From Candidatus Cloacimonadota bacterium (lineage in GTDB: Bacteria > Cloacimonadota > Cloacimonadia > Cloacimonadales > TCS61), in NCBI GenBank assembly GCA_030445745.1, contig JASUTE010000004.1, positions 24,173 to 88,172 of the forward strand: DNA of 64,000 bases, given 5' to 3'. Numbering within the stretch: position 1 is the first letter of the stretch; each line of letters begins with the position of its first letter. This document shows, piece after piece, positions 33,802 through 43,194 of this stretch. Position numbers and translations under genes: made by a program. The notes under the pieces are model-generated. The model did no database searches. It saw only the letters and a list, made by a program, of their open reading frames with translations, and was not told the origin of the DNA.

Positions 33802-34893
33802 TTATTTCACTTGTTTATTTATAAATTTTGAATTCATAAGGCGAGCCACAGCCATGTAATTGGGTTTAAAGGCTATTTTATTTCCGACTTTATATTTCAA
33901 TCTTTGTGAACGATTTATATTAGCACCTAAATTGTACACAGTCATATCGGAAGTAGTGCCAATAAATTGTACATTTTTATCTTTAGCTTCTATTTCGTTA
34001 ACATCGACATCTAAAATGCCAAAATCCAAAATAGCGCGATATGTTTTTTTATGTTTTTCATCTGGTTCTTGAATATGTCCAATACTAGCTTCACTGATCA
34101 CACCATCTGGATTGCTCTCTTTTTCTTCCATCTCTATGATATTTGCATCGTATTCGAAGGTGTCGGTAGAAAGATTGCGGAATTTTTTGTTGTTTAAGGG
34201 TGAAGTTCCTAAAAAAGCTGCTTCGCCAATGCGAAAATGATTTACTGCCTTTGGAATCTTCTTTTTACTAATAAGAGGGAGAGTTATGGAGCTTCCACCA
34301 GAAATTAGTTCTAACTTTTTATTGAATTTGGTTTCCAAAAGCTGTTCATATAAACAAAGCTGGATAAGTTTGTCATAAGTGGGTTCTACACCATACATAC
34401 AACCTAAATTAGTACCTAAGCCAATAACTTGTAGGTTGGGAAGGTTGAAAATTCGCGAGTAGAAATCGACGATATTTTCACGGATAACACCCTCGCGCAG
34501 TTCACCCATTTCTACCATAATTATCACACGGTGTATCTTACCTTGCCTTTCAGCTTCTTCGTTCAAAGCCACTAAAGTGGAATAGGAAGAGTTTACAGAA
34601 ATGTCAGCATATTTGATTACTTTTGGGGCACTTTGAATAGCTGGTGGCTTAATGTACATGGTAACAATATCTGGTCGAATATCTTTTATCACTTTTAAGT
34701 TGGAAAGTCTGGAATCGCCCACTGAATGTAGATTTTTTATCGCAGGATCGTGCAAAATTTTTTCTAAAGTACCACGATGTCCAGATAGAATCTTAGCTAC
34801 CAAAGTCCACTGAATGTTGTTGTTAGCAAGATATTCGTTCATTTTCTTGATATTTTTTAAAATTTTTTCAGTTTTTATTACTAATTCTGCCAT
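33802..34893 (-). CDS. Alanine/ornithine racemase-family PLP enzyme
   Basis: A 363-residue enzyme with the alanine-racemase N-terminal barrel. The PLP lysine is in WTLVAKILSGH (near residue 33); the glycine-rich phosphate site is ELISGGSSITLPLI and the downstream NHFRIGEAAFLGT is typical of the YhfX/ornithine racemase branch. Members racemise ornithine or other basic amino acids, or alanine. Ornithine racemase takes part in anaerobic ornithine fermentation, but no other gene of that pathway is nearby. It lies nine bases downstream of a GNAT gene and is probably co-transcribed with it. Confidence 0.8.
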   Translation of the reverse strand: MAELVIKTEKILKNIKKMNEYLANNNIQWTLVAKILSGHRGTLEKILHDPAIKNLHSVGDSRLSNLKVIKDIRPDIVTMYIKPPAIQSAPKVIKYADISVNSSYSTLVALNEEAERQGKIHRVIIMVEMGELREGVIRENIVDFYSRIFNLPNLQVIGLGTNLGCMYGVEPTYDKLIQLCLYEQLLETKFNKKLELISGGSSITLPLISKKKIPKAVNHFRIGEAAFLGTSPLNNKKFRNLSTDTFEYDANIIEMEEKESNPDGVISEASIGHIQEPDEKHKKTYRAILDFGILDVDVNEIEAKDKNVQFIGTTSDMTVYNLGANINRSQRLKYKVGNKIAFKPNYMAVARLMNSKFINKQVK

Positions 34894-34902
34894 AATAATA
34901 TC

Positions 34903-35349
34903 CTATTTATTTTCAAAACGCATTTCAGCATATTTACTTGTAAAACCCAATCTTTCATAAAGCCTTTTGGCAGGGTTATGATATTCCACATGCAGGGCGA
35001 TATCGCCATCGCAGAGTTCTTTTGCTTTTTCTATTATTTGGGAACCCAGTCCTTTGCCACGCTGATTAGCATGTACTGCTACATATACTAAAATATTTTT
35101 AGGAATATATTGTGTCATTCCTGTAAAATTCATCACTAAGCCGCCTACCAGCTTCTTGTTTTCATATGCGGCTAATAGATAACCTCCCTTACCCTCTTCT
35201 TCAGAAAAGGCATAATCAATAGAAGCCGATATTGCTTCTTTCTTATCTCCAAATTCACCCAATTGATTATAAAGAAAATCTATAAATTCCTGTTTGTTTA
35301 AATTATTGCCAAAATCTTCCGGTTTCCGTATTACTTGAATATCTAACAT
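34903..35349 (-). CDS. GNAT family N-acetyltransferase
   Basis: A 148-residue acetyltransferase. The acetyl-CoA loop is in NQRGKGLGSQIIEKAKELC (near residue 95), and the last strands are IALHVEYHNPAKRLYERLGF, which is a classic GNAT C-terminal pattern. The substrate is not known. An AGGAGG ribosome binding site precedes the ATG. It sits upstream of the racemase-like gene, which might link it to an amino-acid substrate; that is inference. Confidence 0.85.
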   Translation of the reverse strand: MLDIQVIRKPEDFGNNLNKQEFIDFLYNQLGEFGDKKEAISASIDYAFSEEEGKGGYLLAAYENKKLVGGLVMNFTGMTQYIPKNILVYVAVHANQRGKGLGSQIIEKAKELCDGDIALHVEYHNPAKRLYERLGFTSKYAEMRFENK

Positions 35350-35536
35350 CTATTCCTCCTTAAGGTTGGTTGTAAACTATATTTATAATTGCTTGCATTT
35401 TGGTTATCAATTTTATTTTTATTTTTCATTATTTTAGACAATTTACAAATTAACCTTATTTGTGCAAGTGTTTTTTAGTATACTACAACCATCAGACAAA
35501 GCCAAATTAGGAGAAACCAAATGGTTTCCAATAAAA

Positions 35537-35563
35537 TTAGCACTCTGAGTTTTAGTTTGACAA
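35537..35563 (+). promoter_or_regulatory. CIRCE-like HrcA operator 1 (half degenerate)
   Basis: TTAGCACTC is a perfect left CIRCE half. After nine bases the right half reads GTTTGACAA, matching GAGTGCTAA at five of nine positions. The right half contains the TTGACA -35 box, which may explain its drift. Confidence 0.6.
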
Positions 35564-35584
35564 TTTTCCTAAATGAATTAAATT
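35557..35584 (+). promoter_or_regulatory. Sigma-70-type promoter of the hrcA operon
   Basis: TTGACA at 35557-35562 and TAAATT at 35579-35584, separated by 16 bases. It lies between the two CIRCE elements, so HrcA bound to either would block it. Confidence 0.6.
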
Positions 35585-35593
35585 GTCTCACGA

Positions 35594-35620
35594 TTAGCGG
35601 TCTAAGATAAAGAGTGCTAA
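35594..35620 (+). promoter_or_regulatory. CIRCE HrcA operator 2
   Basis: TTAGCGGTC, nine bases, then a perfect GAGTGCTAA. The left half differs from the consensus TTAGCACTC at two positions. It lies just after the -10 box and ends ten bases before the hrcA ATG, overlapping the ribosome binding site AAGGTGAG. Confidence 0.85.
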
Positions 35621-35630
35621 GGTGAGAAAA

Positions 35631-36689
35631 ATGAAGAAAAATGAGATAAGAAGAAGAAGAGTTTTAAAGAATTTGGTAGAAGAATATATCAGTTCTAGCG
35701 AGCCTGTGTCATCAAAACTGATATGCGATAAGTATGAACATAACAACAGTCCAGCTACAATTAGAATAGATCTAAACAAGCTGGAGAATGAGAACTATGT
35801 CTTTCAGCAACATACTTCTGGCGGAAGAGTTCCCACAATAAAGGGTTATAGAAGATATATCCAGATGATATCTTCGGAAATCATCGATGATACCTACAAA
35901 AATGCCGATATATTGCGTAGTATTCTTATTAAATACTACGATGACACGCCACTAGCATTGCACTACATAATGCGTTATCTTGCTAAAGAAACCGATCAGC
36001 TTAGTTTTGTGGCTGAACCAGAAGTATCCTACGGATATCTGAATAAATTGGATGTTTTCAAGATTAGCAAAAATAAGCTTTTGTTTGTTGTCAGCTTAGA
36101 TTCTGGAATCGATAAAACTGTTATTCTAAATTGCGATTACGGAATTAATGAAAAGCAATTGCGCACAATTGTCCGCTATGTGAATGAAGAGCTGGTTGGT
36201 AGACGCATCTATGATATTCAACATAAATATCTTAATGAGATCGCTGCTAAGGTAAGCGAAGAAAACAAAATATTAAAATCTTTTATGGAAGAGCTGCAGA
36301 AAGCATTAATCGAGATCAGTAAGTATTACATTCATTTCGATGGCAATATTAGTTTTTTGGAGCAACCAGAGTTCGACGAACGTACGATGATTCTAAAATT
36401 TTTGGGATTTATTCAGCGACAGGATCATTTGGTAAGCCTGATGCAAAAGTGCAAGGGCGACAGGCCATACTACTATATCATGGGTGAAGATTTAGGGGAA
36501 CCGGAACTATCTAACTATACTCTGCTTTTTGCTAAGTATAAGATATTTGGAGTTCCTGGTTATTTGGGAGTTTTAGGACCTTCACGTATGAACTATCGAC
36601 GCAATATTACACTTATACGCGACTATGCAAAAATTATTACAAATACTACAAATAAAGGAGTGGTGGTAAGTAAAAATGGCAAAAAATAA
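35631..36689 (+). CDS. hrcA: Heat-inducible transcription repressor HrcA
   Basis: A 352-residue repressor. The N-terminal winged helix has RRRRVLKNLVEEYISSSEPV and NNSPATIRIDLNKLE with TSGGRVPTIKGYR, the conserved HrcA signature. The remainder is the GAF-like and inserted dimerisation domain (IMGEDLGEPELSNYTLLFAKY). HrcA represses chaperone genes by binding CIRCE, two copies of which lie directly upstream. I chose the ATG at 35631 because AAGGTGAG precedes it properly; a GTG three codons earlier lies within that site. The stop overlaps the grpE start by 14 bases. Confidence 0.95.
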   Translation: MKKNEIRRRRVLKNLVEEYISSSEPVSSKLICDKYEHNNSPATIRIDLNKLENENYVFQQHTSGGRVPTIKGYRRYIQMISSEIIDDTYKNADILRSILIKYYDDTPLALHYIMRYLAKETDQLSFVAEPEVSYGYLNKLDVFKISKNKLLFVVSLDSGIDKTVILNCDYGINEKQLRTIVRYVNEELVGRRIYDIQHKYLNEIAAKVSEENKILKSFMEELQKALIEISKYYIHFDGNISFLEQPEFDERTMILKFLGFIQRQDHLVSLMQKCKGDRPYYYIMGEDLGEPELSNYTLLFAKYKIFGVPGYLGVLGPSRMNYRRNITLIRDYAKIITNTTNKGVVVSKNGKK

Positions 36690-37317
36690 AATAGAAAATG
36701 CAAAAGATGTGAAAGAAGTTAAAGAAAAAAAAGAGTTTAAACAAGAGCAGGAAAAAGAAAAAAAGAAAAAAACAGAGGTGAGTATTGAAGAGCAAAATAA
36801 GAAGCTACAGGAAGAGATTGAAAAGTTAAAACAGGAAGTGGAAAAATTAAATGAACGGCGAATTCGTACTGCTGCTGAATTTGAAAACTTCCGGCGGAGG
36901 AGCAATAGTGAAAAATCGAACTGGATAAAAAATGCAACCGAGAGATTAACACTGGAAATATGTGAGGTTCTGGATAACTTCGAACGAGCCTTAGCTCCTG
37001 AAAAAGAGTTTGAGGATATAGCTTCTTTCCGAAAAGGAATAGAACTTATCTACCAGCAGCTGCAAAATATATTGAACAGAGAGGGAGTGCAAAAAATAGA
37101 AGCAGTTGGCAAAGACTTTGATCCCAATTATCACGATGCTCTAGCACATATTCCTTCTGAATTGGAAGAGAACAAGGTGGCTGCTGTTATTCAAAATGGC
37201 TACAAAATGAACGATAAGGTTATAAGACCGGCAAAGGTGGCGGTTTCCAATGGAGAAAAACCGCAAACCAAGCAAGAAAATAAACAAGAAAAGCAGAAGA
37301 AAGATAAAAAACAATAA
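36676..37317 (+). CDS. grpE: GrpE, nucleotide exchange factor for DnaK
   Basis: A 213-residue protein. The first 70 residues are very rich in Lys and Glu and form a coiled coil; the conserved part has [24 protein letters not shown] and a C-terminal beta domain with NPNYHDAL-like ([11 protein letters not shown]) and [17 protein letters not shown]. It promotes ADP release from DnaK. The tail (about 20 residues) is again Lys/Gln-rich. A GGAG ribosome site lies inside the end of hrcA, and dnaK follows 14 bases after its stop. Confidence 0.95.
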   Translation: MAKNKIENAKDVKEVKEKKEFKQEQEKEKKKKTEVSIEEQNKKLQEEIEKLKQEVEKLNERRIRTAAEFENFRRRSNSEKSNWIKNATERLTLEICEVLDNFERALAPEKEFEDIASFRKGIELIYQQLQNILNREGVQKIEAVGKDFDPNYHDALAHIPSELEENKVAAVIQNGYKMNDKVIRPAKVAVSNGEKPQTKQENKQEKQKKDKKQ

Positions 37318-37331
37318 AATTGGAGGAAATT

Positions 37332-39308
37332 ATGGGAAAAATTATAGGAATTGATTTAGGAACCACTAACTCATGCGTAAGCGTAATGGAAGGTGGTAAA
37401 CCGGTTGTTATCCAAAATGCAGAAGGTGCTAGAACTACCCCTTCTGTAGTCGCTTTCACCAAAGATAAACAGCGTCTTATCGGCCAATTAGCCAAAAGAC
37501 AATCGGTTACCAACCCTAGTAATACAATATATTCTATCAAACGTTTCATGGGTCGTCAGCTAAATGAAGTTGGCGATGAGATCAAGAATGTGAACTACCA
37601 AGTAAAAGGCGGTAAATATGGTGAAGCTGTGGTTCATGTAGATGTGGAAAACAAAGATTTTTCTCCTCAGGAAATTTCAGCAATGATTCTTACAAAAATG
37701 AAGGAAACAGCCGAATCTCACTTAGGCCAGAAAATAACTGAGGCAGTTATTACCGTGCCAGCTTATTTCAACGATGCTCAAAGGCAGGCTACCAAAGATG
37801 CAGGTAAAATTGCAGGATTAGATGTAAAAAGAATTATCAACGAGCCAACAGCAGCAGCTTTAGCCTATGGGTTGAATAACAAAAAAGAGGAAAAAGTTGC
37901 AGTATACGATCTAGGTGGTGGTACTTTTGATATCTCTATTTTGGAAGTAGCTGAAGGTGTTGTAGAGGTACTTTCTACCAATGGCGATACCCACTTGGGT
38001 GGAGATGATTTTGACCAAAAAATAATGGACTGGCTTATCAAAAAATTCAAAGATGATGAAGGAATTGACCTTTCCGGCGATAAAATGGCAATGCAGCGTA
38101 TTCGTGAAGCTGCTGAAAAAGCTAAAATAGAACTTTCTGGAACTCAAACCACAAATATTAATCTGCCTTTCATAACTGCAGATGCTTCTGGCCCCAAACA
38201 CCTGAGTTACGATCTGAGTAAATCTGAATTTAACAGAATGACAAGTGATCTAATAGATCGTTCAATTGAACCCTGTAAAATGGCTTTGAAAGATGCTAAA
38301 TTGAATGTTGGTGACATTGACGAGATCATTTTAGTGGGTGGAAGTACCAGAATACCCGCTGTTAAGGAAGCTGTGGAAAAATTCTTTGGTAAAAAACCAA
38401 ATCAAAGTGTGAATCCAGACGAAGTAGTAGCAGTAGGAGCTGCTATTCAAGGTGGAATTCTTTCCGGAGATGAAAATCTGAATGATATTCTGCTTTTGGA
38501 TGTAACTCCTCTCTCTTTGGGTATAGAAACCTTAGGTGGAGTTATGACAACTCTAATCGAGAGAAATACAACTATCCCAACCAAGAAGAGCCAAGTATTC
38601 TCGACAGCTGCCGATAACCAGCCTACAGTTTCTATACATGTACTACAAGGAGAGCGTCCTATGGCTCAGGACAATAGAACTCTGGGACGCTTTGATCTAA
38701 CCGGAATTCCACCAGCTCCACGCGGAGTACCTCAAATCGAGGTTACCTTCGATATCGATGCTAATGGTATCTTGCATGTTTCTGCAAAAGACAAGGGTAC
38801 CGGCAAAGAACAGTCTATCAAAATAGAAAGAACCGGTTCTTTGAGTGAAGAAGAGATCGAAAAAATGGTAAAAGATGCCGAAGCACATTCCGAAGAAGAT
38901 AAGAAAAAGCAGGAAATAGTAACTGCAAAAAATGAACTAGATAACCTGATCTTCTCAACCGAAAAGAGCTTGAAAGAACATGGCGATAAGCTTTCCGATG
39001 AGGAGAGAAAACAGGTGGAAGATGCTATCAAAGAGGCTAAAGAAAAATACGAAAAAGGCAATAGCAAACAGGAATATGAAACTGCTAAAGAAGAACTGGC
39101 AAAAAAAGCTCAAAAGATCGGTGAAATAATGTACGCTGAAATGCAAAAAGAACAACAACAGCAGGGCGCAGCAGGTGGCGGTGCTCAGAACATGAACCAA
39201 GCTGATTTCGATTCTAGCAAAATGAACCAAGAAAAGGAAGATAAATCGGAAAAAGATGAAGGACCGGTTGATGCCGACTTCGAAGTAGTTGATGACGACG
39301 AGAAATAA
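37332..39308 (+). CDS. dnaK: Chaperone DnaK (Hsp70)
   Basis: A 658-residue Hsp70. The nucleotide-binding domain starts [19 protein letters not shown] and contains [16 protein letters not shown] and [12 protein letters not shown]. The substrate domain has [17 protein letters not shown] and the lid ends with a Gln/Gly-rich linker and [12 protein letters not shown], the usual acidic tail. It uses ATP to bind and release unfolded proteins with DnaJ and GrpE. GGAGG precedes the ATG at 37332. Confidence 0.98.
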   Translation: MGKIIGIDLGTTNSCVSVMEGGKPVVIQNAEGARTTPSVVAFTKDKQRLIGQLAKRQSVTNPSNTIYSIKRFMGRQLNEVGDEIKNVNYQVKGGKYGEAVVHVDVENKDFSPQEISAMILTKMKETAESHLGQKITEAVITVPAYFNDAQRQATKDAGKIAGLDVKRIINEPTAAALAYGLNNKKEEKVAVYDLGGGTFDISILEVAEGVVEVLSTNGDTHLGGDDFDQKIMDWLIKKFKDDEGIDLSGDKMAMQRIREAAEKAKIELSGTQTTNINLPFITADASGPKHLSYDLSKSEFNRMTSDLIDRSIEPCKMALKDAKLNVGDIDEIILVGGSTRIPAVKEAVEKFFGKKPNQSVNPDEVVAVGAAIQGGILSGDENLNDILLLDVTPLSLGIETLGGVMTTLIERNTTIPTKKSQVFSTAADNQPTVSIHVLQGERPMAQDNRTLGRFDLTGIPPAPRGVPQIEVTFDIDANGILHVSAKDKGTGKEQSIKIERTGSLSEEEIEKMVKDAEAHSEEDKKKQEIVTAKNELDNLIFSTEKSLKEHGDKLSDEERKQVEDAIKEAKEKYEKGNSKQEYETAKEELAKKAQKIGEIMYAEMQKEQQQQGAAGGGAQNMNQADFDSSKMNQEKEDKSEKDEGPVDADFEVVDDDEK

Positions 39309-39317
39309 ATAAAAAAT

Positions 39318-39345
39318 ACTTGCGGAGATTTCCCTCTCCGCAAGT
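39318..39345 (+). terminator. Hairpin between dnaK and dnaJ (weak terminator or mRNA processing site)
   Basis: ACTTGCGGAGA (39318-39328) pairs perfectly with TCTCCGCAAGT (39335-39345) around TTTCCC. It is followed by a mixed TTTATCTT rather than a pure T run, so partial termination or mRNA stabilisation is more likely than full termination. It would give more DnaK than DnaJ. Confidence 0.6.
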
Positions 39346-39376
39346 TTATCTTAAATCTTCTTAAAGGAATTTCAAT

Positions 39377-40534
39377 ATGGCAAAACGTGATTATTATGAA
39401 GTACTCGGAGTTGACAAAAATGCTTCTGCGAGTGATATAAAAAGAGCATATCGCAAATTGGCGATGAAATATCATCCTGATAAAAATAAAGATGACAAAG
39501 AAGCTGAAAATAAATTCAAAGAGGCTTCCGAAGCTTATGAAGTACTTAGTGATCCGCAAAAACGTCAGAAATATGATCAGTATGGGCATGCGGGTGTAGA
39601 AGGCTCATTTAGCAATGGTGGCTTTAGCTGGGATGATTTTACCCATGCCAGTGATTTTTCCGATATTTTCGGAGAAGGTGGCTTGGGTAGTATCTTTGAA
39701 AGTTTCTTCGGTGGATTTGGCGGCAGTGGAAGACGTTCTGCCAGACAAAACAACCGTGGTGAGGATTTGCAAATATCGCTTTCCCTAACTTTGGAAGAAA
39801 TTGCCAAAGGAGTAGAGAAAAAGATAAAAATAAATGTGATGGAAACTTGCGAAAAGTGCAATGGTACTGGTTCGGAAGATGGGAAAGTACGAACTTGTCC
39901 ACAATGTCATGGTACCGGACGTGTAAGACAAACCACTCGTTCCTTGTTCGGGCATATGCAAACTGTAGCAACCTGTCCTTCCTGTAACGGAGAGGGTAAG
40001 ATTATAAGAAATCGCTGTCCTGTGTGTCATGGAGAAGGCCGTGTTAATAAACCCAAAACGGTAACTGTTAAAATTCCAGCAGGAGTAAGCGAAGGCCAAT
40101 ATGTGCGATTGCGCGGAGAAGGTAATGTAGGTAAGCGTAGTGGCAGCCGGGGCGATATTTTGGTACTGGTAAAAGAGAAAGAGCATAAGCTTTTCGAACG
40201 CCAGGATGCAAATTTATTACTGGAATTTCCAATTAGTTTTTCTCAGGCAGCTTTAGGCGATGAGGTTAAGGTACCCACTCTCTCTGGTAAGGTAAAAATG
40301 AAAATTCCAGCGGGAACTCAATCGGGGAAAGTTTTCCGATTGAGAGGACAAGGTTTGCCACATGTAAACAGTTCGTATCGAGGTGATTTGTATATAAAAG
40401 TTGTAGTGGTTACTCCACGTAAATTAAGATCGGAAGAGAAAGAATTATTCGAAAAGTTGAGCAAATATGATTCGGAAAAACGTTTGCATCCTGGGAAAAA
40501 CCTTTTCAGTAAATTAAAAGATATTTTCGCATAA
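39377..40534 (+). CDS. dnaJ: Co-chaperone DnaJ
   Basis: A 385-residue type I DnaJ. The J domain (about 1-70) has HPD at residues 33-35. A Gly/Phe-rich linker follows (GGFGGSGRR). The zinc-binding region has four CxxCxGxG motifs ([32 protein letters not shown]). Two beta domains bind substrate ([19 protein letters not shown], and [20 protein letters not shown]). It stimulates the ATPase of DnaK and presents substrates. It completes the hrcA-grpE-dnaK-dnaJ operon. Confidence 0.97.
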   Translation: MAKRDYYEVLGVDKNASASDIKRAYRKLAMKYHPDKNKDDKEAENKFKEASEAYEVLSDPQKRQKYDQYGHAGVEGSFSNGGFSWDDFTHASDFSDIFGEGGLGSIFESFFGGFGGSGRRSARQNNRGEDLQISLSLTLEEIAKGVEKKIKINVMETCEKCNGTGSEDGKVRTCPQCHGTGRVRQTTRSLFGHMQTVATCPSCNGEGKIIRNRCPVCHGEGRVNKPKTVTVKIPAGVSEGQYVRLRGEGNVGKRSGSRGDILVLVKEKEHKLFERQDANLLLEFPISFSQAALGDEVKVPTLSGKVKMKIPAGTQSGKVFRLRGQGLPHVNSSYRGDLYIKVVVVTPRKLRSEEKELFEKLSKYDSEKRLHPGKNLFSKLKDIFA

Positions 40535-40539
40535 GTTAG

Positions 40540-40566
40540 AAAGGGGCAAATTTAGCCCCTTTTTTT
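40540..40566 (+). terminator. Rho-independent terminator after dnaJ
   Basis: AAAGGGGC (40540-40547) pairs with GCCCCTTT (40555-40562) around AAATTTA, followed by T residues to 40566. The rsmE ribosome binding site follows directly. Confidence 0.92.
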
Positions 40567-40581
40567 ATAGGGAGAGATATT

Positions 40582-41319
40582 ATGCCTTGCTATTATATAC
40601 CTAAATTACCAAACCAAAAAGGGGAATTCAGTTTTGGCGGCAGTGAGTATCATCATTTAGTAAATGTTAGGCGTATTCAGCCCGGAAATGAAGTGCTGCT
40701 TACAAATGGCAAAGGTATAATTGCTACGTTTATTGTAAAAGAGATAGAATCTAAGCAGGTTATTGGCAGAATAAAAAAAATCAGAGAACTTGCTCCAGCA
40801 AAACCAGCGATTGCAGCTAGTTTTTCTCTTTTAAAAAATAAAAATGATGAGCTAATAGTGGAAAAACTCACTGAACTAGGAATTAGAGAATTTTTCCCTA
40901 TTACTACTGCACGGACTATTCGTAAAGTAGGGAAGAATACAACTGAAAAATTCAAAAAAACTGCTATAACAGCCATAAAACAGTGTGATAATGCCTATTT
41001 GCCGTATATTCATTCAATAGGTAAATTTCCACAGGTTCTAAATAAGATAAAAGAAAATGGTTATATTCCCCTGGTTGCCTTGGAACAAGGCCGGCACCTA
41101 CTGCTGGAAAATATAGTGCAAAGGCATCCAGAGCAAAATTACTGCCTTGTTTTCGGGCCCGAAGGTGGATTTAGCCCTGCAGAAATAGAAATTTTGCAAA
41201 ATTGGAATATCCAATTATTTTCTTTAGGAAATCATATATTACGAGCAGAAACAGCTGCAATAACTGCTGCTGCACAAATTTTAAATTTTTATTTAAAACA
41301 AAATCCAGAGTACTATTAG
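40582..41319 (+). CDS. rsmE: 16S rRNA m3U1498 methyltransferase RsmE
   Basis: A 245-residue SPOUT methyltransferase. The N-terminal PUA-like part has FSFGGSEYHHLVNVRRIQPG; the knot region has LVFGPEGGFSPAEIE and LGNHILRAETAA, the S-adenosylmethionine-binding signature of RsmE. It methylates uridine 1498 in 16S rRNA. A small gene and cca follow closely. Confidence 0.93.
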   Translation: MPCYYIPKLPNQKGEFSFGGSEYHHLVNVRRIQPGNEVLLTNGKGIIATFIVKEIESKQVIGRIKKIRELAPAKPAIAASFSLLKNKNDELIVEKLTELGIREFFPITTARTIRKVGKNTTEKFKKTAITAIKQCDNAYLPYIHSIGKFPQVLNKIKENGYIPLVALEQGRHLLLENIVQRHPEQNYCLVFGPEGGFSPAEIEILQNWNIQLFSLGNHILRAETAAITAAAQILNFYLKQNPEYY

Positions 41320-41334
41320 CAAAGGGGGAAATTG

Positions 41335-41547
41335 ATGAACGAAAAAAGAAAAGTTAATTTCACTTTTGGTATAACTGATGAACTGAAAAAGTATTTTATG
41401 ATTGGCACTGATCATGGGAATTTGGCTATTTTGGATGGTGGCAATTTAAAGTTGTTGCTTAAAAAGGGTGTGAGTACCGAGAAAGCCAAGGAAATACGCG
41501 ATCTACTAAATTATTATATCGAAGATATTTCATACGAAAAAGAATGA
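41335..41547 (+). CDS. Small conserved-looking protein between rsmE and cca, unknown
   Basis: A 70-residue soluble protein (NFTFGITDELKKYFMIGT, then DHGNLAILDGGNLKLLLKKG near the middle). I do not recognise it. It is supported by a strong ribosome binding site (AAGGGGGAA) before the ATG at 41335, a short gap to rsmE and an ATGA overlap with cca. Both the position and the good start make it a real gene in my view. Confidence 0.65.
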   Translation: MNEKRKVNFTFGITDELKKYFMIGTDHGNLAILDGGNLKLLLKKGVSTEKAKEIRDLLNYYIEDISYEKE

Positions 41548-42893
41548 ACTTGGTTTTAAAAAAAATTAGAAATTTAACTCGAGATACCAAGTTCGAAGGT
41601 AGAATTTATGTGGTAGGAGGTTTTGTACGCGACCTTATTCTGAAACGAAATTCCTACGATATTGATATTTTAGTAAATTTACCTGAAGGTGGTATAAAAC
41701 TGGCTAATTTTTTATATGAAAAAAAAATGGTAACTCGACCGGTGCTATTTCCTAAATATGGAACCGCTCAGGTGCAATGTTTTGGCTATCAATTGGAATT
41801 TGTGATGTGCCGCCAGGAAAATTACCGGAAGGGCTCACGCAAACCAAAAGTAGCTTCAGCTTCATTGCAGGCTGATATAAGGCGGCGCGATTTTACAATT
41901 AACACCCTGTTGCTGGATATTAAAACTGGCCAAATTTTAGATTTAACTGGACAGGCAAAAGCAGATTTAGAAGCAAAGAAGATACGTGCTGCTAACCAAC
42001 CAGCTGAGATTTTTAGAGAAGATCCATTGCGCTTGTTGCGTGCTATTCGTTTCGCTGTTCAACTGAATTTCGCTATTGAAGAGAATACTTATGATGCTAT
42101 TTGCCAGCAGGCTAAGCAATTAAAAAACATTTCCTGGGAAAGAAAACGTGATGAAATTTCCAAAATTGTTCTTTCTGCTCAATCAGCTCGTGGTTTACAA
42201 ATGTTGTACGCAACTAATTTGTTAAAGTTTGTTATTTCCGAGCTGCTTCCTACAGTTAATTGTGCCCAAAACATCTTTCACTATCAGGATGTATGGCAGC
42301 ATACTTTACAAGTTTTGAAAAATACAAAACCAATAGCTCAACTGCGCTGGGCAGCTTTGTTGCATGATATTGGCAAACCGGTGGTAAAGAGTAAAGAAAA
42401 TGGTGAGATTCACTTCTACAATCACGAAGAGAAAAGTGCTGAAATAGCTGCGAATATATTGCGAAGGTTGAAATTTTCCAAAAAATTTATAAAGGAAGTT
42501 GTTTTTTTGATAAAAAATCACTTGCGAACTCAGAATTATGGTGATGAAAGCGAAGTGGTTAGCGATAAAAAAATCAGAAAGTTAGTTCACGAAAGTGGCG
42601 AACTTCTGGACAATCTACTGCAGCTTATTCATGCAGATAATTTGGCAAAAAAAGAACCTAAGCCGAACCAGATTCCCAACCTGCAGAAACGCATTGAAAA
42701 ACTACAATTCCCTGTGGAGAACAAACCACCGGTCGATGGTCAGGACATCATGACTGCATTTGAACTAAAATCTGGCAAAAAAGTTGGAGAATTATTGGGG
42801 CTGGCTAAAAAAATTTGGTTGGAACATCCAAACTGGCAAAAAGCGCAGATTTTAGCAGAAATAAAAAAAAGGTGCGATAGTAGCGGTACCTAA
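41544..42893 (+). CDS. cca: CCA-adding enzyme / tRNA nucleotidyltransferase with HD domain
   Basis: A 449-residue class II nucleotidyltransferase. The head has YVVGGFVRDLIL and the catalytic pair in YDIDILVN; RRRDFTINTLLLD is the family C motif and EDPLRLLRAIRFAVQL the neck region. An HD domain follows with LLHDIGKPVV near residue 270 and NHEEKSAEIA. Such proteins add CCA to tRNA 3' ends or trim them; the encoded CCA in the window's tRNA means that here it may mainly repair. Class II with HD could also be a poly(A) polymerase; the distinction cannot be made by eye. Confidence 0.88.
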   Translation: MNLVLKKIRNLTRDTKFEGRIYVVGGFVRDLILKRNSYDIDILVNLPEGGIKLANFLYEKKMVTRPVLFPKYGTAQVQCFGYQLEFVMCRQENYRKGSRKPKVASASLQADIRRRDFTINTLLLDIKTGQILDLTGQAKADLEAKKIRAANQPAEIFREDPLRLLRAIRFAVQLNFAIEENTYDAICQQAKQLKNISWERKRDEISKIVLSAQSARGLQMLYATNLLKFVISELLPTVNCAQNIFHYQDVWQHTLQVLKNTKPIAQLRWAALLHDIGKPVVKSKENGEIHFYNHEEKSAEIAANILRRLKFSKKFIKEVVFLIKNHLRTQNYGDESEVVSDKKIRKLVHESGELLDNLLQLIHADNLAKKEPKPNQIPNLQKRIEKLQFPVENKPPVDGQDIMTAFELKSGKKVGELLGLAKKIWLEHPNWQKAQILAEIKKRCDSSGT

Positions 42894-43194
42894 GGATAAA
42901 TTTGGGGATATAAATCCTTGTTGATGGGAGGAATCCATAGAAGATATTTATCTTAAAGTGGAAGTTAGTAACTTTGCTTTTTCAATATTCGATAACATTG
43001 CCGTGAGAGTAGAAATGCATTTAATCTGACATTCCTATGGAATCAAGAGCGAGGAATAATTCCTCCTGATTAAGATATTCTTCAATTTTCATTGATTCCT
43101 GTTTCCATAAATAAAAGCATTTGACCAATTCCCAAATAGTCCAAAATTTGATTTTGTAAATTTCGCTGTGAAAATTTTATAAGTTTAAATAAAA
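42894..43194. other. Intergenic region with a long hairpin
   Basis: About 300 bases without a gene. A nested inverted repeat spans 43041-43071: AATCA and TGATT outside, GAGGAAT and ATTCCTC inside. A second small palindrome ATTCCTATGGAAT is at 43031-43043. No T run follows, so it is not a simple terminator. No promoter is convincing. Confidence 0.5.

Noticed and set aside
35537..35620. A single CIRCE with a 66-base spacer
   Set aside because: HrcA operators need a nine-base spacer. Each perfect half has a weaker partner at exactly nine bases, so two operators explain the sequence better.
37865..39230. Long minus-strand open frames opposite dnaK and grpE
   Set aside because: They are shadows caused by the biased codon use of highly expressed genes on the other strand.
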